Source: Dryomyza anilis (taxonomy: Eukaryota; Arthropoda; Insecta; Diptera; Dryomyzidae). Taken from it: DNA of 64,000 bases. Position 1 is the stretch's first letter. Every line of letters starts with the position of its first letter. The position numbers and the translations under genes were made by a program. The DNA lies in assembly GCA_951804985.1 (NCBI GenBank), contig OX638130.1, forward strand, positions 86,523,069 to 86,587,068, read 5' to 3'. Below are positions 10,700 to 22,880 of the stretch, piece after piece. A model generated the notes under the pieces. It did no database searches. It saw only the letters and a list, made by a program, of their open reading frames with translations, and was not told the DNA's origin.

Positions 10700-11440
10700 A
10701 AGATAAAATAGATAGAATCTGTTATAATCAGGCAACGCAAAGAATCGGAAGCGTTTCGATTTTTGAAATTGGAATCGGAAAACAAAAATAAAATCAGGCT
10801 TTTTTCAAAAACCCCAAAAACTTTTAAAAATGCAATAATTTTGGTTTAAAAAAAACATTTTTTACAAAATAAATATTTTTATTGTAAAGCTCATTAAAAC
10901 TACTTTCTAAAGCAGTCACATATATTTACAATTGAGCCATTCTGATAGAAGTTATAAATAATTCAATACAAGTCTACGCAGTTAAATTTGCCATATTTGG
11001 ACCCCAATATCTAGACAACTAGTAATACTAGCCCATCCTGCATAACAGTTTTTAATAAAGTCCATTTATATTACAAGTTCATAAAATTTCATTCAAATCC
11101 GAAGCAAAAAATTTTTGAAGCGGGTACGGTTGACAAATTTTCACCCATATATTTTTTTTTCGTTGGAACCGGAACTGATACAAGAACCGCTATTTTCAAA
11201 ATCTTGGCACCGGAATCGATATTTTTGTCCGTGTCAAAAAACCGGCAAAAAAAACCGTGTCAAAAAAACCGGCATCGGATGCGAAACCGTTTCGATTTTT
11301 GGATCTGGAATGGGAACCGTTATTAAAAAAAATGTGTGGAACCGAAATTTTGATAGAACGGGAATCGGAACCGCTATTTTCAAAATCTTGGAACCAGAAC
11401 CGATATTTCAAAGTGTTTTAGTCCCTGGTAGTCCCTAAAG
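10700..11440 (+). repeat. GGAACCG dispersed repeat, copy 1
   Basis: Degenerate units containing TTTCGATTTTTGGAACCGG and GGAACCGCTATTTTCAAAA run to a right edge TTTTAGTCCCTGG (about 11418-11430). The interior (10895-11110) is a separate roughly 210-bp segment shared with 32865-33075. The 107- and 71-residue frames are readings of the repeat. Other copies: 14840, 17825, 43995, 50548 and 62635. Confidence 0.7.
10895..11110 (+). repeat. Dispersed repeat E, copy 1
   Basis: Begins ACTTTCTAAAGCAGTCA and includes CATATTTGGA and AAGTTCATA blocks that align, in the same order and orientation, with 32865-33075. Confidence 0.6.
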
Positions 11441-11785
11441 AAAGAAATGTCGTCAACTGCGAATTAGTTTGCTCTATTTGCTCGAAAATTCGACGCATGT
11501 AATATTATTTTCTTTGAAATAAATTCTATTGAAATGTTAATGAGTGCGGATACGCTAGTTTTTGTTATAATGATTATAAATATTAGTACTATAGAACAAA
11601 TATAAATTTCAACACTACAACTTACTTAAATTGTTCCCAAAATATGTCATATTTGAAGTACATATTGTATGGGAGGTAGACGTGACGTTGACCGATCATT
11701 GTTTTTTTATTTTGGAATGCCAAACAACTTGCTAAAATAAATACTGAAATGCTAAGCTTCAACGCTCCACACTATTTACAAATGT
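11441..11785. other. AT-rich DNA, nothing recognised
   Basis: No supported feature. Confidence 0.45.
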
Positions 11786-11789
11786 AATT

Positions 11790-12540
11790 CAGAAAAGATC
11801 AATTGAAATTCAGAAATTCCATTTGAAATTCAAAAGACATCAATTGAAATTCAGAAATTCCATTAGAAATTCAAAAGACATCAATTGAAATTCAGTAGAC
11901 ATAAATTGAAATTCAAAAAACATCACTTGAAAATCAGAAATTCCATTAGAAATTCAAAAGACATCAATTGAAATACAGAATTTCCATTTGAAATTCAAAA
12001 GACATCAATTGAAATTCAGAATTTCCATTTGAAATTCAGATGACATCAATTGAAATTCAGAAATTCAATTTGAAATTCAAGAGACACCAATTGAAATTCC
12101 GAAATTCCATTTGTAATTCAAAAAACATCAATTGAAATTCAGAAATTCTATTTGAAATTCAGAAGACATCAATTGGAATTCAGAAATTTCCATTTGAAAT
12201 TCAGAAAATTTCATTTGATATTTAGAAATTTCCATTTGAAATTCAGAAAATTTCATTTGATATTTAGAAATTTCCATTTGAAATTCAGAAAGTTTCCATT
12301 TGAAATTCAGAAATTTCCATTTGATATTCAGAAATTTCTATTTGAAATTCAGAAATATCAATTTGAAATTCAGAAAATTTCCATTTGAAATTCAGATATT
12401 TGCTTTTGAAATTCAGAAGTTTCCATTTGAAATTTTGAAATTTCCATTTGAAATTCAGAAATTTCCATTTGAAATTCAGAAATTTCCATTTTAAATTTAG
12501 AAGTTTCCATTTTAAATTCATAAATTTTCATTTAAAATTC
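11790..12540 (+). repeat. 21-bp-type minisatellite (GAAATTCAGAAATTTCCATTT)n
   Basis: The first half alternates GACATCAATTGAAATTCAG and AAATTCCATTTGAAATTC segments. The second half is a regular 21-bp array. Because 21 is divisible by three, open frames exist on both strands (KFPFEIQ and NFKWKFL heptads). Open reading on both strands is explained by the repeat and is not coding evidence. A related inverted block lies at 18285-18485. Confidence 0.85.
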
Positions 12541-12549
12541 GAATTCTGA

Positions 12550-13281
12550 TAAATTGCTCTATTGTATACCTTTTAATAGATATATTTTTCTATAAACCTA
12601 TTTAGTTGGCGGCAAAGATAAAAGTGTTCTTTCTACACCGTGACTATTGGAGCACTTTTTTCCTACACATCTTATGTACCGTTACGGTGACACTTTGTCT
12701 TTCACCTTTCTTCCTCTCTTCAATATGAAGCTACCTTTACTCTCGCTTTGTTCCAATCTTCAGCAGTATCGAACGCTAGATGATTCTGTCATCTCTCGAT
12801 TTTTACATTTTCTTGCGGTTGCAACATTTGTGGTGGCATCGCCGACAATAACAAGAAACCATCTCTGGTTACAACAACATCAACCGCACTAATAACATCA
12901 GCTGACAATATTTTTACCGTTAAGTTTGTTCGTTACCTACCCACCTGAGTGCACTCTCATCATCATTGTCATCATCGTCGTCATCATCAACTCAAATGTA
13001 CGCTGAGTCCAACACGATGGCGACCAGCTGTCTATGGGCCCCCTTCATACATTTTGTGACGCAGTAGTGACAACGTTACATGTTGTTTGGACGCAGCACC
13101 GTTAGAGGTACTGAGAGTGAGTAAGTGTCTCAGGTTCTGGCGGATAATGAGGCTGCTGTTACGCTCTGCTGCACTACGTCAATGCGGAGACACCATATCC
13201 TCTTCTTTTTTTTTTGCATGTCCGTCTATTTGTCTGTCCGCCTACTGTTGTATTGACGGCTGTCTGTCTTACACATCAAAG
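12550..13281. other. Unique island, no exon identified
   Basis: Moderately GC-rich, with (ATC)n near 12955-12990 and GACGGCTGTCTGTC near 13255. The open frames (12647-12892, 13087-13311) have no recognisable domain and no clear splice sites. Possibly regulatory or untranslated DNA. Confidence 0.4.
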
Positions 13282-13500
13282 TGCACACGGAAAAATATAT
13301 CAAACAATTAATAGTTTTTTTTTAATTATTTCAATAGTTTTTTGTTTTAAGAGTTAATAGGATAAATTATGTTTTTAATAGTTTAGTACTGTTAAATAGT
13401 ACAAAGCACAATATTAAATATATTTTAGTTTATAGAACAATATATATTTTTTTAAATACAATTAAATCAATTTCTACACGTCTTATTTTTCTGAGTGTGA
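13282..13500. mobile_element. MITE, diverged member of the CAGAAAA-end group
   Basis: Left TGCACACGGAAAAATAT and right ATTTTTCTGAGTGTGA are imperfect inverted ends. The interior has AATAGTTTTTTTTTAATT and AATAGGATAAATTATGTTT like the better copies at 24975 and 41943. Confidence 0.55.
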
Positions 13501-14839
13501 CACTAATACATATAAAATTTGTTGTGCATTTGGTACATTGTGGAAAATAAAAGACAACCTTAGTAATTTTCAACTATTATTTAAATAATGTAAAATAATT
13601 TAGTTATTAGCGTGTAAAGTTAAATTTGAATTAAGGCATAATGATTAATAGTATTACTCATATTAAGTCTATAAGAAAACAGCATTGTTTATATAGTATA
13701 AGTGATACACATTATGAAATCGAATATTTTCCTAATTTTTATTTTTCAGTAGTTTTTACTTATTTTTCAATTTATAAAATGCAATAAATATAATGACATT
13801 TCATTATGGAAACATCTGCATTTTCAAATTCGTACTATCAATAAATGGTTCACATAAACAACGAACAGTTCATCAATATTATGAATTATATGTGGTTGAA
13901 AAAACTAATGATGATCACCTCTTAACTAGTGACAAAAATCTACTTATTAATAAAAACTATTGAACAATTGTACATTGTTTCTATGAACCATTCAGTAATA
14001 CTACAAATGTATTCATTAATATGAAGACTATTTTTGTTAAATGTATGAATTTTTATCAAGATGTATTTGTTCTATGTTCTAGAAATAATAATTAGTTTGA
14101 TTATAAATTTGTGTGTCTTGATATCAAAATTAAAATTATTATTGTAATTTTTATTTCGTCTTGTTTTTAGCAACCATTTTTTTTTCTCTGCGTACATATG
14201 TTTTTATTATATTAAACAAAGCATTTAAAACAGATAGAGAGTGAGGGGAGGTTGATTTGAGTTAAGTGAAATCGAGTATGTGGAGAAAGAAAATGCGTGG
14301 TGGGTACAAAGGACGACTTTATTGATGTCAAGTCGTAGAAAATTGTTATACAGACCGACCGCAACCGCATAATTAGACTCAATGAACGTACGTTGTAAAC
14401 AAATTAAAGACGACAGCAACATAAAACCTAATTGGACAAGAGCTCAACACATCTAAAGATATTGCACCAAAAAAACACACATATTATGGCTTACATTTAG
14501 ACCCACGCAATTACTTATATATTATATGACATAAGGGTATATACAACATATTTTATGTTGCTTTAAATATTTAAAATGTTGTATTCTTGATAACTTTTAA
14601 TTTCGAAACAAAAATCTAAATCAGTCTGACACAGGAATGCTAAACACAAATTCTCGAAACTTGACCGGTTCCCAAATGAATTGGGAACATTTAGAGCATG
14701 ATAAAATTTTCAAAATTTCTGGCTCAAATAATTTCTATTCAATGTAATTTCTACGTGCTCTGAATCAAATTCGAAAAGCTATCCATATTTACTTTCTAAA
14801 TCCATTATTTTCCATTGCTTGGTTATAAGATCCATAAAT
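13501..14839. other. AT-rich DNA with scattered ATTCATTAATATGA words
   Basis: The 13650-14195 part has several near-palindromic TTCATAATATTAATGAA-like words resembling those at 29608-30845, suggesting an old transposon. The rest (14220-14839) is unassigned; the 65-residue minus frame at 14225-14422 is not convincing. Confidence 0.4.
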
Positions 14840-15065
14840 TCCGGAACCGTTATTAAAAATGTGTGAACCCGAAATCAAAACCCATTTTTTTTTTTTTTGG
14901 TTTGAACCGAAATCGGAACCGGCACCGCTATTTTAAAAACCTTGGAACCAGAACCAGAACCGGATCCGAAATTTCAAAAGGGTTTAGTGCCTGTCAAGGA
15001 TCACACAAAATCGGAATCAGAACTTGAACCGTTTCGATTATTGGAACCGGAGCCGGAACCGTAAT
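14840..15065 (+). repeat. GGAACCG dispersed repeat, copy 2
   Basis: Units such as GGAACCGGCACCGCTATTTT and CGTTTCGATTATTGGAACCG, in the same orientation as copy 1. Confidence 0.65.
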
Positions 15066-15104
15066 TAAAAACAAAATAAATACGAAAATATGCGATCATT
15101 TTTG

Positions 15105-15310
15105 TACAATTAAACTTATATTTGCAAATTGAATTGCAAAGAAAACTGTATTTGAGTATAAAAACACGCTCATTTTGTAATTATAATTATATTTGAAAAT
15201 TGAATTGCAAAGAAAACTTTGTTGGAGTATAAAAAGACGCTCATTTTATAAATATAGTTGTATTTGCAAATTGAATTGCTAAGAAAATTAAGTTTGAGTT
15301 TCACGCTACA
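15105..15310 (+). repeat. 71-bp tandem repeat, about three copies
   Basis: The block TTGAATTGCAAAGAAAAC followed by GAGTATAAAAA.ACGCTCATTTT recurs with GAATTGC at 15131, 15202 and 15273, a 71-base period. Confidence 0.75.
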
Positions 15311-15374
15311 TATAATTCTTTGTATGCGCATATTAAAAAATATTTATTGGAAAATTATGCGCGAGGATGAAACG

Positions 15375-15820
15375 ATGCTTATGCTTAAACATATTATATT
15401 TACCTGTACACATATTTTTATTTCCATCCAAACATAAATTATATTCACAGCTAAACATATTATATTCCGATGCATTTAGTTCCATGTTCCTGTACATATA
15501 TATTATGTTCAAAACTAAACATAAATTATGTTTGCAACAGTGCAAATATATTATGTTTGCAACAGTGCAAATATATTATGTTTGCAACAGTGCAAATATA
15601 TTATGTTTGCAACAGTGCAAATATATTATGTTTGCAACAGTGCAAATATATTATGTATGCAACAGTGCAAATATATTATGTTTGCAACAGTGCCAATATA
15701 TTATGTTCAGTGCTAAACATAAATTATATTTCCTTATGGTGCATATACCAAACATTATTCTGTTTGCATCAGTCTCCAAACAAATACTTTGTTTGCTGCT
15801 AATTATGTTTGGGAGAGCCA
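15375..15820 (-). repeat. TATGTTTG-rich element with 25-bp array
   Basis: Within a region of AAACATATTATAT and TATGTTTG words, 15525-15710 is a clean array of about seven 25-bp units (CAAATATATTATGTTTGCAACAGTG). It closes with ATTATGTTTGGGAGAGCC, the inverse of the start of the element at 8885. Twenty-five is not a multiple of three, so every forward frame reads the same 25-residue peptide in turn and stays open (up to 176 codons). I treat this as an artefact of the period. Confidence 0.7.
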
Positions 15821-16875
15821 TTTTATTCCATGCGTGTTACTCGTTGTTTTCTGTTCATCATTGTTCGTACAACAACAACCACTTCGAATATTTGTAACCA
15901 GCTCTTCAACAGCACTCAACCTCCCACACATGCAGTATCGACGTCCTTCACAAAGATTTTTTTTTTGTTGATATACAACACGAGTTAAGTTTTTTTTAAC
16001 TCCATCTCTCATTGTGCTCTGTTCATAACGGTATTTCTGCTGTCAGTGTCAGTGTTGTCAGAACTTTTTTTTTCAAAAAAAAAAAAAAATGCTAGAAAAG
16101 GGATAAAATCAAGTTTAAGAAAAACTAAAAAAAAAATTTTGTTTGTGATTATATATCGTCGTTGTAGAACGATAAGTCACCAAATACATTTTTATGAAAA
16201 ACTTAAATTTCGAGTTTGTTGATTAATATTATAAAAAGTAATTGATGCATTTTTAAAGTTGAAATATCAATTAATAGATTTACATTTTCTTATCATGTGG
16301 TAAAAAAATTAAGATCATCGATTAAAAATTGACAGATATATAAAAATTTTTGTAAATGAATATTTGGCATTTTTCACTAAAATGCCAATTTTCAAGTAAA
16401 ATTCAATAAACTTTTGTAATTTTTTTTTATTAATTTGCAATTTTCACTAAAAATGTATACAAATAATATTTAAAATTCTAAAAAAAGTATCAAACTGTTC
16501 ATAAAATTTCATATATTTCAAAATGTACAATTAATTTACAATTTTAAAATTTGTGAATTTGCGATTTATTTAAAATTTCAATGTTTCAATAAATTGTTTA
16601 AAAAATATATCTTTCTGTACTGGCTAGCTGGTCGGCTTCAGGGTGCAAATATTTATGATTCTTTGGTTCATTTCAAAATTCTTCAAAATGGTTCATTCAG
16701 AAATTCTTCATTTTCAATCCCTTTTTACTACTTTTTTTACTACTTTTTACTTACTTCTACTCCACAAATTTTCCAAATCTACCCCATTTGCATTGGCGAA
16801 AAGTGTGTCAGACCAGTTTCAGACCATAATCATCTAAAATCTATCCTGTTAACAAATTTTTAGGATGCTCGAAAA
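15821..16875. other. Unassigned AT-rich DNA
   Basis: Includes homopolymer T and A runs near 15955 and 16065, and a degenerate stretch (16370-16450) with TTTTTCACTAAAA words like the 19-bp minisatellite. The frames at 16594-16863 have no recognisable domain. Confidence 0.4.
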
Positions 16876-16879
16876 TACA

Positions 16880-17300
16880 TTAAATCATAGAAAAATCCAG
16901 TCTGCCATGTCTCGGAGGCCTTCGATGCATCGAAGCTTTCTCGAACTAACTTCGATATCAAAGTTCGAACTCGTAGCTAAATCGTTTCTAATTTTCAAAA
17001 TTTCTCGTACATTCAATATAAGAAGAACAAGGTACGATATTTAAACATTTATCACGTCGATAACGCAATAGTTTTCAAAGAAATCTCGAACTTTTATTAT
17101 TTTTTTTCTTCGTTATCGATTCGATTTTGAACGATTTCTCGTACCGAAAAAACTCAGATGGAACGCATCGATATCTACCTACCATGTAGGTCCTATTTCA
17201 GGCCTGATATCGTTGCGACAACGGCTCCCATACCGTGCGATTTATCCATCTACTCGTATTGATCTCGTAACGATATCGAAACGAATGGCATACTGGGAAA
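16880..17300. repeat. CGATATCG-rich dispersed repeat, copy 1
   Basis: Many TCGATATC, TCGTAACGATATCG and TTCGAACT words, AT-rich between them. A similar region lies at 40966-41400. Non-coding; ends not determined. Confidence 0.5.
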
Positions 17301-17824
17301 TCATGGTTCAATTTCAGGCTTAATTAATTATTTACACAATTTTATTAAAATTTTGCAAATTTAAAATAGACTAAATAAACAAGTCCAAATAAACTGGCTC
17401 CACCAAAAATTTAAAGCTAAAAACAAAACTAAGAGCATAAATTTAGCTCTAAAAAAGCTAAACTGGCAACACTGACTATGTGTTATTGTCGTCGTTGTTT
17501 TTGTTGTTGTTATTATGTGGTTTATGTTGTTTTTATTGTTAATACTGTCATTGTAGTTGTTGTTTTTGTTGTTTCTTCTGTTGCTGTCATTGTATCAAAA
17601 TTCCTTTTGTGTTGCACAGACTGCCACCGCCTACAGTCTAAAAATATGATACTTTTAGTTGCAAAAGTAGTTGTTGTTGGTTTTTCTTGTCCACCTTGTT
17701 GTAGTTTTTACTGACAAAGTTTCGATTGGTAGATGCGAATGTCTGGGAGGTAAATTTTCTTTAAAGATTATTGAAATTCGTACTTTTTTTACTTAAATCT
17801 AAATCTTAATATTGATGATTTAGT
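17301..17824. other. (TTG)n-rich unique segment
   Basis: From 17461 to 17580 the forward strand is dominated by GTTGTTGTT and TGTTGT. The 78-residue frame there is cysteine/valine-rich from the triplets and unlikely to be a protein. Confidence 0.4.
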
Positions 17825-18255
17825 AGGGATCACAAAGAACTGGAATCAGAACCGTTTTGATGTTTGGAACCGAAATGGGAAGCGTTATTAAAAATATGTG
17901 TGGAACCGAAACCGGAACCGCTATTTGAAATTCTTGGAACCAGAAATGGAACCGATATTCCAGTTTCTATCAGGGATCGCAAAGAAGCGGAACCGTTTGA
18001 TTTTTGGAACCGGAACCGCTTTTTTAAAAATCTTAAAACCAGAACTGGAACCGATATTCCAGTTTTACTCAGAGGCCGCAACGAACCGGAATCGGAACCG
18101 TTTCGATTTTTGAAACCGGAACCGGATTTGGAATTGTTATTAAAAACATGTATGAAACCGGAATCGGAACCCATATAATTTTTTTGGTTGGAACCGAACC
18201 GCTTTTTTAAAAATCTTGATTTTGAACAGATATTCCAAACGGTTTTAGTCCCTGG
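17825..18255 (+). repeat. GGAACCG dispersed repeat, copy 3
   Basis: The best-preserved copy: three similar segments each run from AGGGATCGCAAAG-like sequence through GGAACCGTTTCGATTTTTG and GGAACCGATATTCCAG. The right edge is GGTTTTAGTCCCTGG. Both strands have frames of 70-147 codons read from the repeat; they are not called. Confidence 0.7.
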
Positions 18256-18284
18256 TTTTATTGACTTTAACACGATGATAATTG

Positions 18285-18485
18285 GGAATTCAAAATAAAA
18301 TAAATTAATATTTTCTGAATTTCAAATGTAAAGTAATGAAAATCAATTGATGTCTTTTGAATTTAAAATGGAAATATCCAAATTACAATTGATGTATTTT
18401 GAATTTTTTATTGAATTTCTGAATTACAATTGATGACTGTTGAATTTTAAATGGAAATTCTGAATTATATTTGTAAATGGTGAAA
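18285..18485 (-). repeat. Inverted block of the GAAATTCAG / GACATCAATTG family
   Basis: On the minus strand this reads GACATCAATTG and AAATTCCATTT blocks as in 11790-12200. It again follows a GGAACCG copy, so the two families are neighbours at two loci, here in opposite relative orientation. Confidence 0.6.
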
Positions 18486-18966
18486 AAAAAACTTGGATTT
18501 CTACTTTTTAATTTAAATGTTGTGAAACTTAAATTAATTTTTATTTTCTTTCTAATTACAGACTCACTTTGGATACTTTTGAATACAACAAAAGGTTTGT
18601 TAAGTTAATATGTCTTTTAATGAAAATATTTAACAAAACAGATTTTTATTGAAAATAATGAATATTAGGGAATGTTTACGATTTCATTTTAATTGAGTTT
18701 TGTATGTATATTTTTATTTACAACGCTTTAGAATGTACACACGGAATAGAGATTTGTTGCGCCATCCAACTACTTTACTCAACCAATACGGTTCTTTTAA
18801 CCGCTTAGTAGGTTGTTAGTGCCAACACTGAAATAATTGTAGTTTTGACTACAACCAAGTTTGGACTACAACAGTTTTAAAATAATTTAGTTTAGGTTTG
18901 TAACAAGTGAGATTATGTATAGACAAATATTGAAGCGCCAACCGAATATGGCAGTTCCATCAGCAA
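18486..18966. other. AT-rich DNA, nothing recognised
   Basis: No supported feature. Confidence 0.45.
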
Positions 18967-19803
18967 ATTAGTACACACAAAAAAGGATTGTTTACGAATT
19001 TTTTGCCGTAAACAATCAAATATTTGTAGTGAGAAGTTATTGTTTCCACTTAAGACTTATAATTTTATATAATTGCCATAAATAATGACTGTTTCCTACA
19101 AACACTTAAAATTAGTAGTATTTGTAACATATAGTAATTTCTTTGTCGTAAACACTTTGATTATTTACATTAAATACTTTGTAAGTATTCAATTAAATAT
19201 TACTCCTAAACACATTCATTACTTCGGTTAACTGCTGAATCTATTTGTCTTAAATGGTCAATTTTAATTAGTGTATGGAACAAACACTTGACAATTGCCT
19301 CAAATAATAATTACTTGAAGTGTTTGCTCGAAACACTTGTTTAAGAGGAAGTATTTGCCCGAGTATTTCCGAAAGTAATCATGTAGTTTTTAGTGCTGTG
19401 CCGAACCTCACGCAACGTGCAACATTTATCGCCAGAACTCACAGAACTTAGATTTTGTGTAATACTCATTGGAGATCATGGAGTTTGAAACAGTTAAGTT
19501 CGTTTAATATTTTTTTTAATTATAAATTTCACTCCAACAACAAAATATGTTCAATGCATGCATGTGTATGTGTGGAATGTGGATTCGGTTTGGAAGAAGT
19601 ATGCATGGGAAACACTTTTGTGTAGTCAAAAGTGTTTCCAGCAAAAGAGAACAAAATTTATATAGTTTGGTACAAATATTACAGTTGTTTGCGATTAATA
19701 ATTTAAGCATTTGTTACAAATCATTAAAATTGGTTGTTGCAAATAATATTCAAACACTTCAAGTATTTGTTTGCATTATTGTTTGCACCAATTAATCTGT
19801 GTG
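18967..19803. mobile_element. Element rich in AAACACTT/AAGTGTTT words
   Basis: Bounded by ACACACAAAAAAGGA at the left and TTAATCTGTGTGT at the right. The interior has many GTAAACA, AAACACTT and AAGTATTTG words on both strands. About 19385-19700 differs in texture and may be an insertion. Likely a non-autonomous DNA element. Confidence 0.4.
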
Positions 19804-20320
19804 TATCAACTTATATTATATATTTGCTGAAAACATATTATATTTGTCATAAACATATGACATTTGTTGCAAAGTAACGTATTTGCTGAAAACATATTAT
19901 ATTTTACTACAAGCATATTGTACTTACAGCAAATATATTACAATCGTCGCAAACGTATATTTTTCGCAGTAATCATTTTTTTTTTTAAAGCGTTCAATTA
20001 TATTATTTATTATTATTTACCATAATTATACTCATAAAACGTGTCTTAATTAATGTTAAGTGAAGTTTAAATTTACGAAATGCAAAAAAAAATGTAAAAA
20101 CCTTTAAAAATTGGAAAGGCTAAAATGGGAAAAATAAAAAAGGTAGAAAAAAATCCTATTTTTGCAATCGTATATTTAGCCTTAGATTTTTTTTGTTTGC
20201 CTTTGTTCACATTCCAAGTGTGTCTGCAACATTTCAAAGGCACAGAGGCGTTAAATAAAAACAACAATGCTTCAAACGACCTTCGCCGGAAACAACGTTA
20301 TAGCCTCAAATAGAAAACCA
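19804..20320. repeat. CATATTATATTTG-rich stretch and AT-rich DNA
   Basis: 19810-19985 repeats AAACATATTATATTTG-like words, related to the region at 15375-15480. The remainder has no supported feature. Confidence 0.45.
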
Positions 20321-21240
20321 TCAATTTCCTCCGTTTCTACTACAGAATCAACCACATAACCTATTGCAGAAGCTACTACAAAACCTACTACTACTCATAC
20401 TACCCCTTCTACTACTCCTACTTCTACTCCTCCTCTACTACTTATTACTACAAGCGCCCTGCAAATTTTACAACGTTGTAAATATGTAGTAGGTTTGTGT
20501 ATGTGTGTGTTTATTGCAGGGCTTTGTGCTGGTATCTGTTTTGCCGTTTATCAATCGCATAGAAAACACGTCTAAATTTAAGCCTCTTGTGCTGCTCATC
20601 CATTAAATAGTACGAGTAGTAGAAAAAAAAAAGGAGAAATAAGAAAAAAACGAATATGAGCTGTTGTAGTTGTTGCTATGTTGTAATAAATACAACAAGG
20701 ATCCATGCAAACACCCTGATAAGTGTTTGCGTCTGTCGTTTCGTCCTTGCTTCTCTCTATCCGTTTTTCTGTTCTGCCGTCTGCTTGTCTGTCTGTCTAT
20801 CTGTCTTACTGTTTATTCGCTCGCCTGTCTATCGGCTCTTTTTGCATTCGTTCACCATGTCTGTTCGTATGTCGCCGCTTAAATTTCATTCACGAAACTT
20901 GCCCGACGACTAGCTACAACTTTAGCCAAACAGCCAACCAACCCAGCACCACCCCAGTACCCCCTCAGCACTCTCTGTGTACCACCCATGTCTCTGGGCA
21001 CTTGTTCAATTTTTTTTTTGTTTCCTTACTATAATTTCCTCTGATTCTCTGCCGTTGGGAGCACTAACTACATTTAATGCCTATAGTAGCTGCGCATGTT
21101 CCGGCGCTGCTCTATTTAGCCTCGAACCACACCTCCGGTCCAATCCCCGCTTTCGGAACCAACTTTCTTCGACCATGGCCTCCACTAACATTTGCGTGTT
21201 TTTCGGTTGTAGCGTAAAATAGTAACGTAAAAAGCTTTCA
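20321..21240. other. Unique island with (TAC)n and CTGTCTGT tracts
   Basis: Less AT-rich DNA with ACTACTACT runs (20380-20450), CTGTCTGTCTATCTGTC (20785) and CACC-rich sequence (20935-21000). Three overlapping forward frames of 70-103 codons come from the same tract, so none is credible alone. The texture suits fly intronic or regulatory DNA. Confidence 0.4.
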
Positions 21241-21585
21241 GCCGACGAAGCAAAACGAGTGCGATTTCATTGTTGGCACAGAACATGACTGTTTTAGTGT
21301 CTGGGTTTTCTTTATTTTTTCTCTTTTGATTTGTCCTCCTCGTCATTCACTTTTTTTTAATATCCTCCTATTATTTTCCCTAATAGTTTTTCTCTTTTGT
21401 ATTCTTTTATTATTTCTTTTGTAGCCTTAATTCATTCAGTTTTTATTACCTACGTGTTTTCAAATATATTTAAAATTTTATTTTATCTAATTATTTTCTT
21501 ATTCTATATCTTTTCCTCATTATTAATTTGTTTATAATTTTTCTTTTTTATTATTTTTTATGAAGTTTACTGATTATCATAAACT
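21241..21585. other. T-rich stretch
   Basis: Pyrimidine/T-rich DNA without a supported feature. Confidence 0.45.
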
Positions 21586-22374
21586 AGCTAGACCCGTGCA
21601 CAGCTTCGCCCGTGATAAGGTTTTGTAAATGCAAAAGTATGTCTTTTTAAAGTGTAAATACATTCACGCCCATTTTATACCGCCCACGTGCCACGCCCTT
21701 TGTCCAATTACGCTCACATTCTACGTGAAGGTTAGAGTATTTCATGTTTTTAAAACTCTGCTCTTAGTAGGTCAGGAGTTATAGCATTTTTAATATTTTG
21801 TTTATATGGGAGGTGCCACGCCCCATTGTCTAATCCCGCCACATTCTACGTGACGATTGGAGTTTTAAATATGAGTTTTTATAGCTCTACTTTTAATATG
21901 TCAACAGTTACAGTATTTTAAAAGTTTTAGTTACATGGGAGGTGTCACTCCCCTTTTTGAAAAAACCATTAACAACGACAGTATACATCACTGTGGCAAA
22001 TTTCATGACTGCTCATGTAGGAAAAAACGATGGGCCCAAGATTCGCCCGGTCTTGCGCCAAGAATGCATTGCTCTGGGCCACGTCTGGTACCCAGAACTG
22101 GCTGAATACTGGTTAAGCCTTGGAATGATAAGAAGTGCGCAAGACTGACTCTAAGTATTCGGTCAAGACTGGCAAAAAATACTTGGCCAATATAATATAA
22201 CAATAATGTTGCAGTACTGGATCATTTCAAAAATGCAAAAAAATAATATTTTTTTTTTACTTTCCTCTCTTTTCTTTTTCTTCCATTTTATTTATTTTAT
22301 TTCTCATTTATTTTATACAATTTTTCTAATTTTAAGTAATTGAACAATTGTAGAAAAAAATTCAGTTATCACAA

Positions 22375-22441
22375 ACTGGAATCGAACTCTTGACGGAAGT
22401 TAACGTCCACCGTTCTCCCCGTTAGGTTACGCATCTAACTT
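22375..22441 (-). tRNA. tRNA-like relic (degenerate A and B boxes)
   Basis: On the minus strand the segment has a B-box-like AGTTCGATTCC about 45 bases after an A-box-like TAACCTAACGG. The T-arm does not pair well and no acceptor stem closes, so this is not a functional tRNA. It may be a tRNA pseudogene or the head of a tRNA-derived SINE. Confidence 0.25.
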
Positions 22442-22687
22442 ATATTGTCTGAGATTCTTGCTTCAAAAACAAAATTTCTGTTTTTTTTTTTCTAATTTTA
22501 TCAACTTTCAGTTATCCAAGACTTGGTAATCCAATCATGGCTGAGACTAATAAAGTCTAATTAGCCATTCCCTGGACGGCCAAGGTTGGATATGCCTTAC
22601 GCCCGTTGTCAAGCCTGGCGTTTTGTACATGGATACCCAAGAACATGTCTGTTAGTTCTGGCTGAGTCTTTGGCAAAGCATTGGTTT

Positions 22688-22880
22688 GTCAAGTCTGACT
22701 GAGTCTAGGGCGAGAACTACTTTACCAAGCCTTCATTTGTCAGTTCTGGCAGAGTCTAGGGCGAGAACTACTTTACCAAGCCTTCATTTATCAGTTCTGG
22801 CAGAGTCTAGGGCGAGAACTATTTTACCAAGCCTTCATTTGTCAGTTCTGGCAGAGTCTTGGGCGAAGGTTTTTTAACCA
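22688..22880 (+). repeat. 51-bp tandem repeat, nearly four copies
   Basis: Unit with GAGTCTAGGGCGAGAACTA, TTTACCAAGCCTTCATTTG and TCAGTTCTGGCA. The middle units are nearly identical, the outer ones degenerate. The period of 17 codons gives a short repeated frame (LAESRARTTLPSLHLSV) that I do not call as a gene. Confidence 0.85.

Noticed and set aside
12152..12521. Frames with KFPFEIQ or NFKWKFL heptads on opposite strands
   Set aside because: 21-bp minisatellite; both strands are open for arithmetic reasons.
15367..15897. 176-codon forward frame
   Set aside because: Reading of a 25-bp tandem repeat; all three frames are open over the array.
17830..18273. 147-codon minus-strand frame and overlapping plus-strand frames
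   Set aside because: Translations of the GGAACCG repeat; the same peptides appear at other copies of the family.
22375..22441. Functional tRNA gene on the minus strand
   Set aside because: Box-like sequences exist, but the T-arm and acceptor do not pair; kept only as a low-confidence relic.
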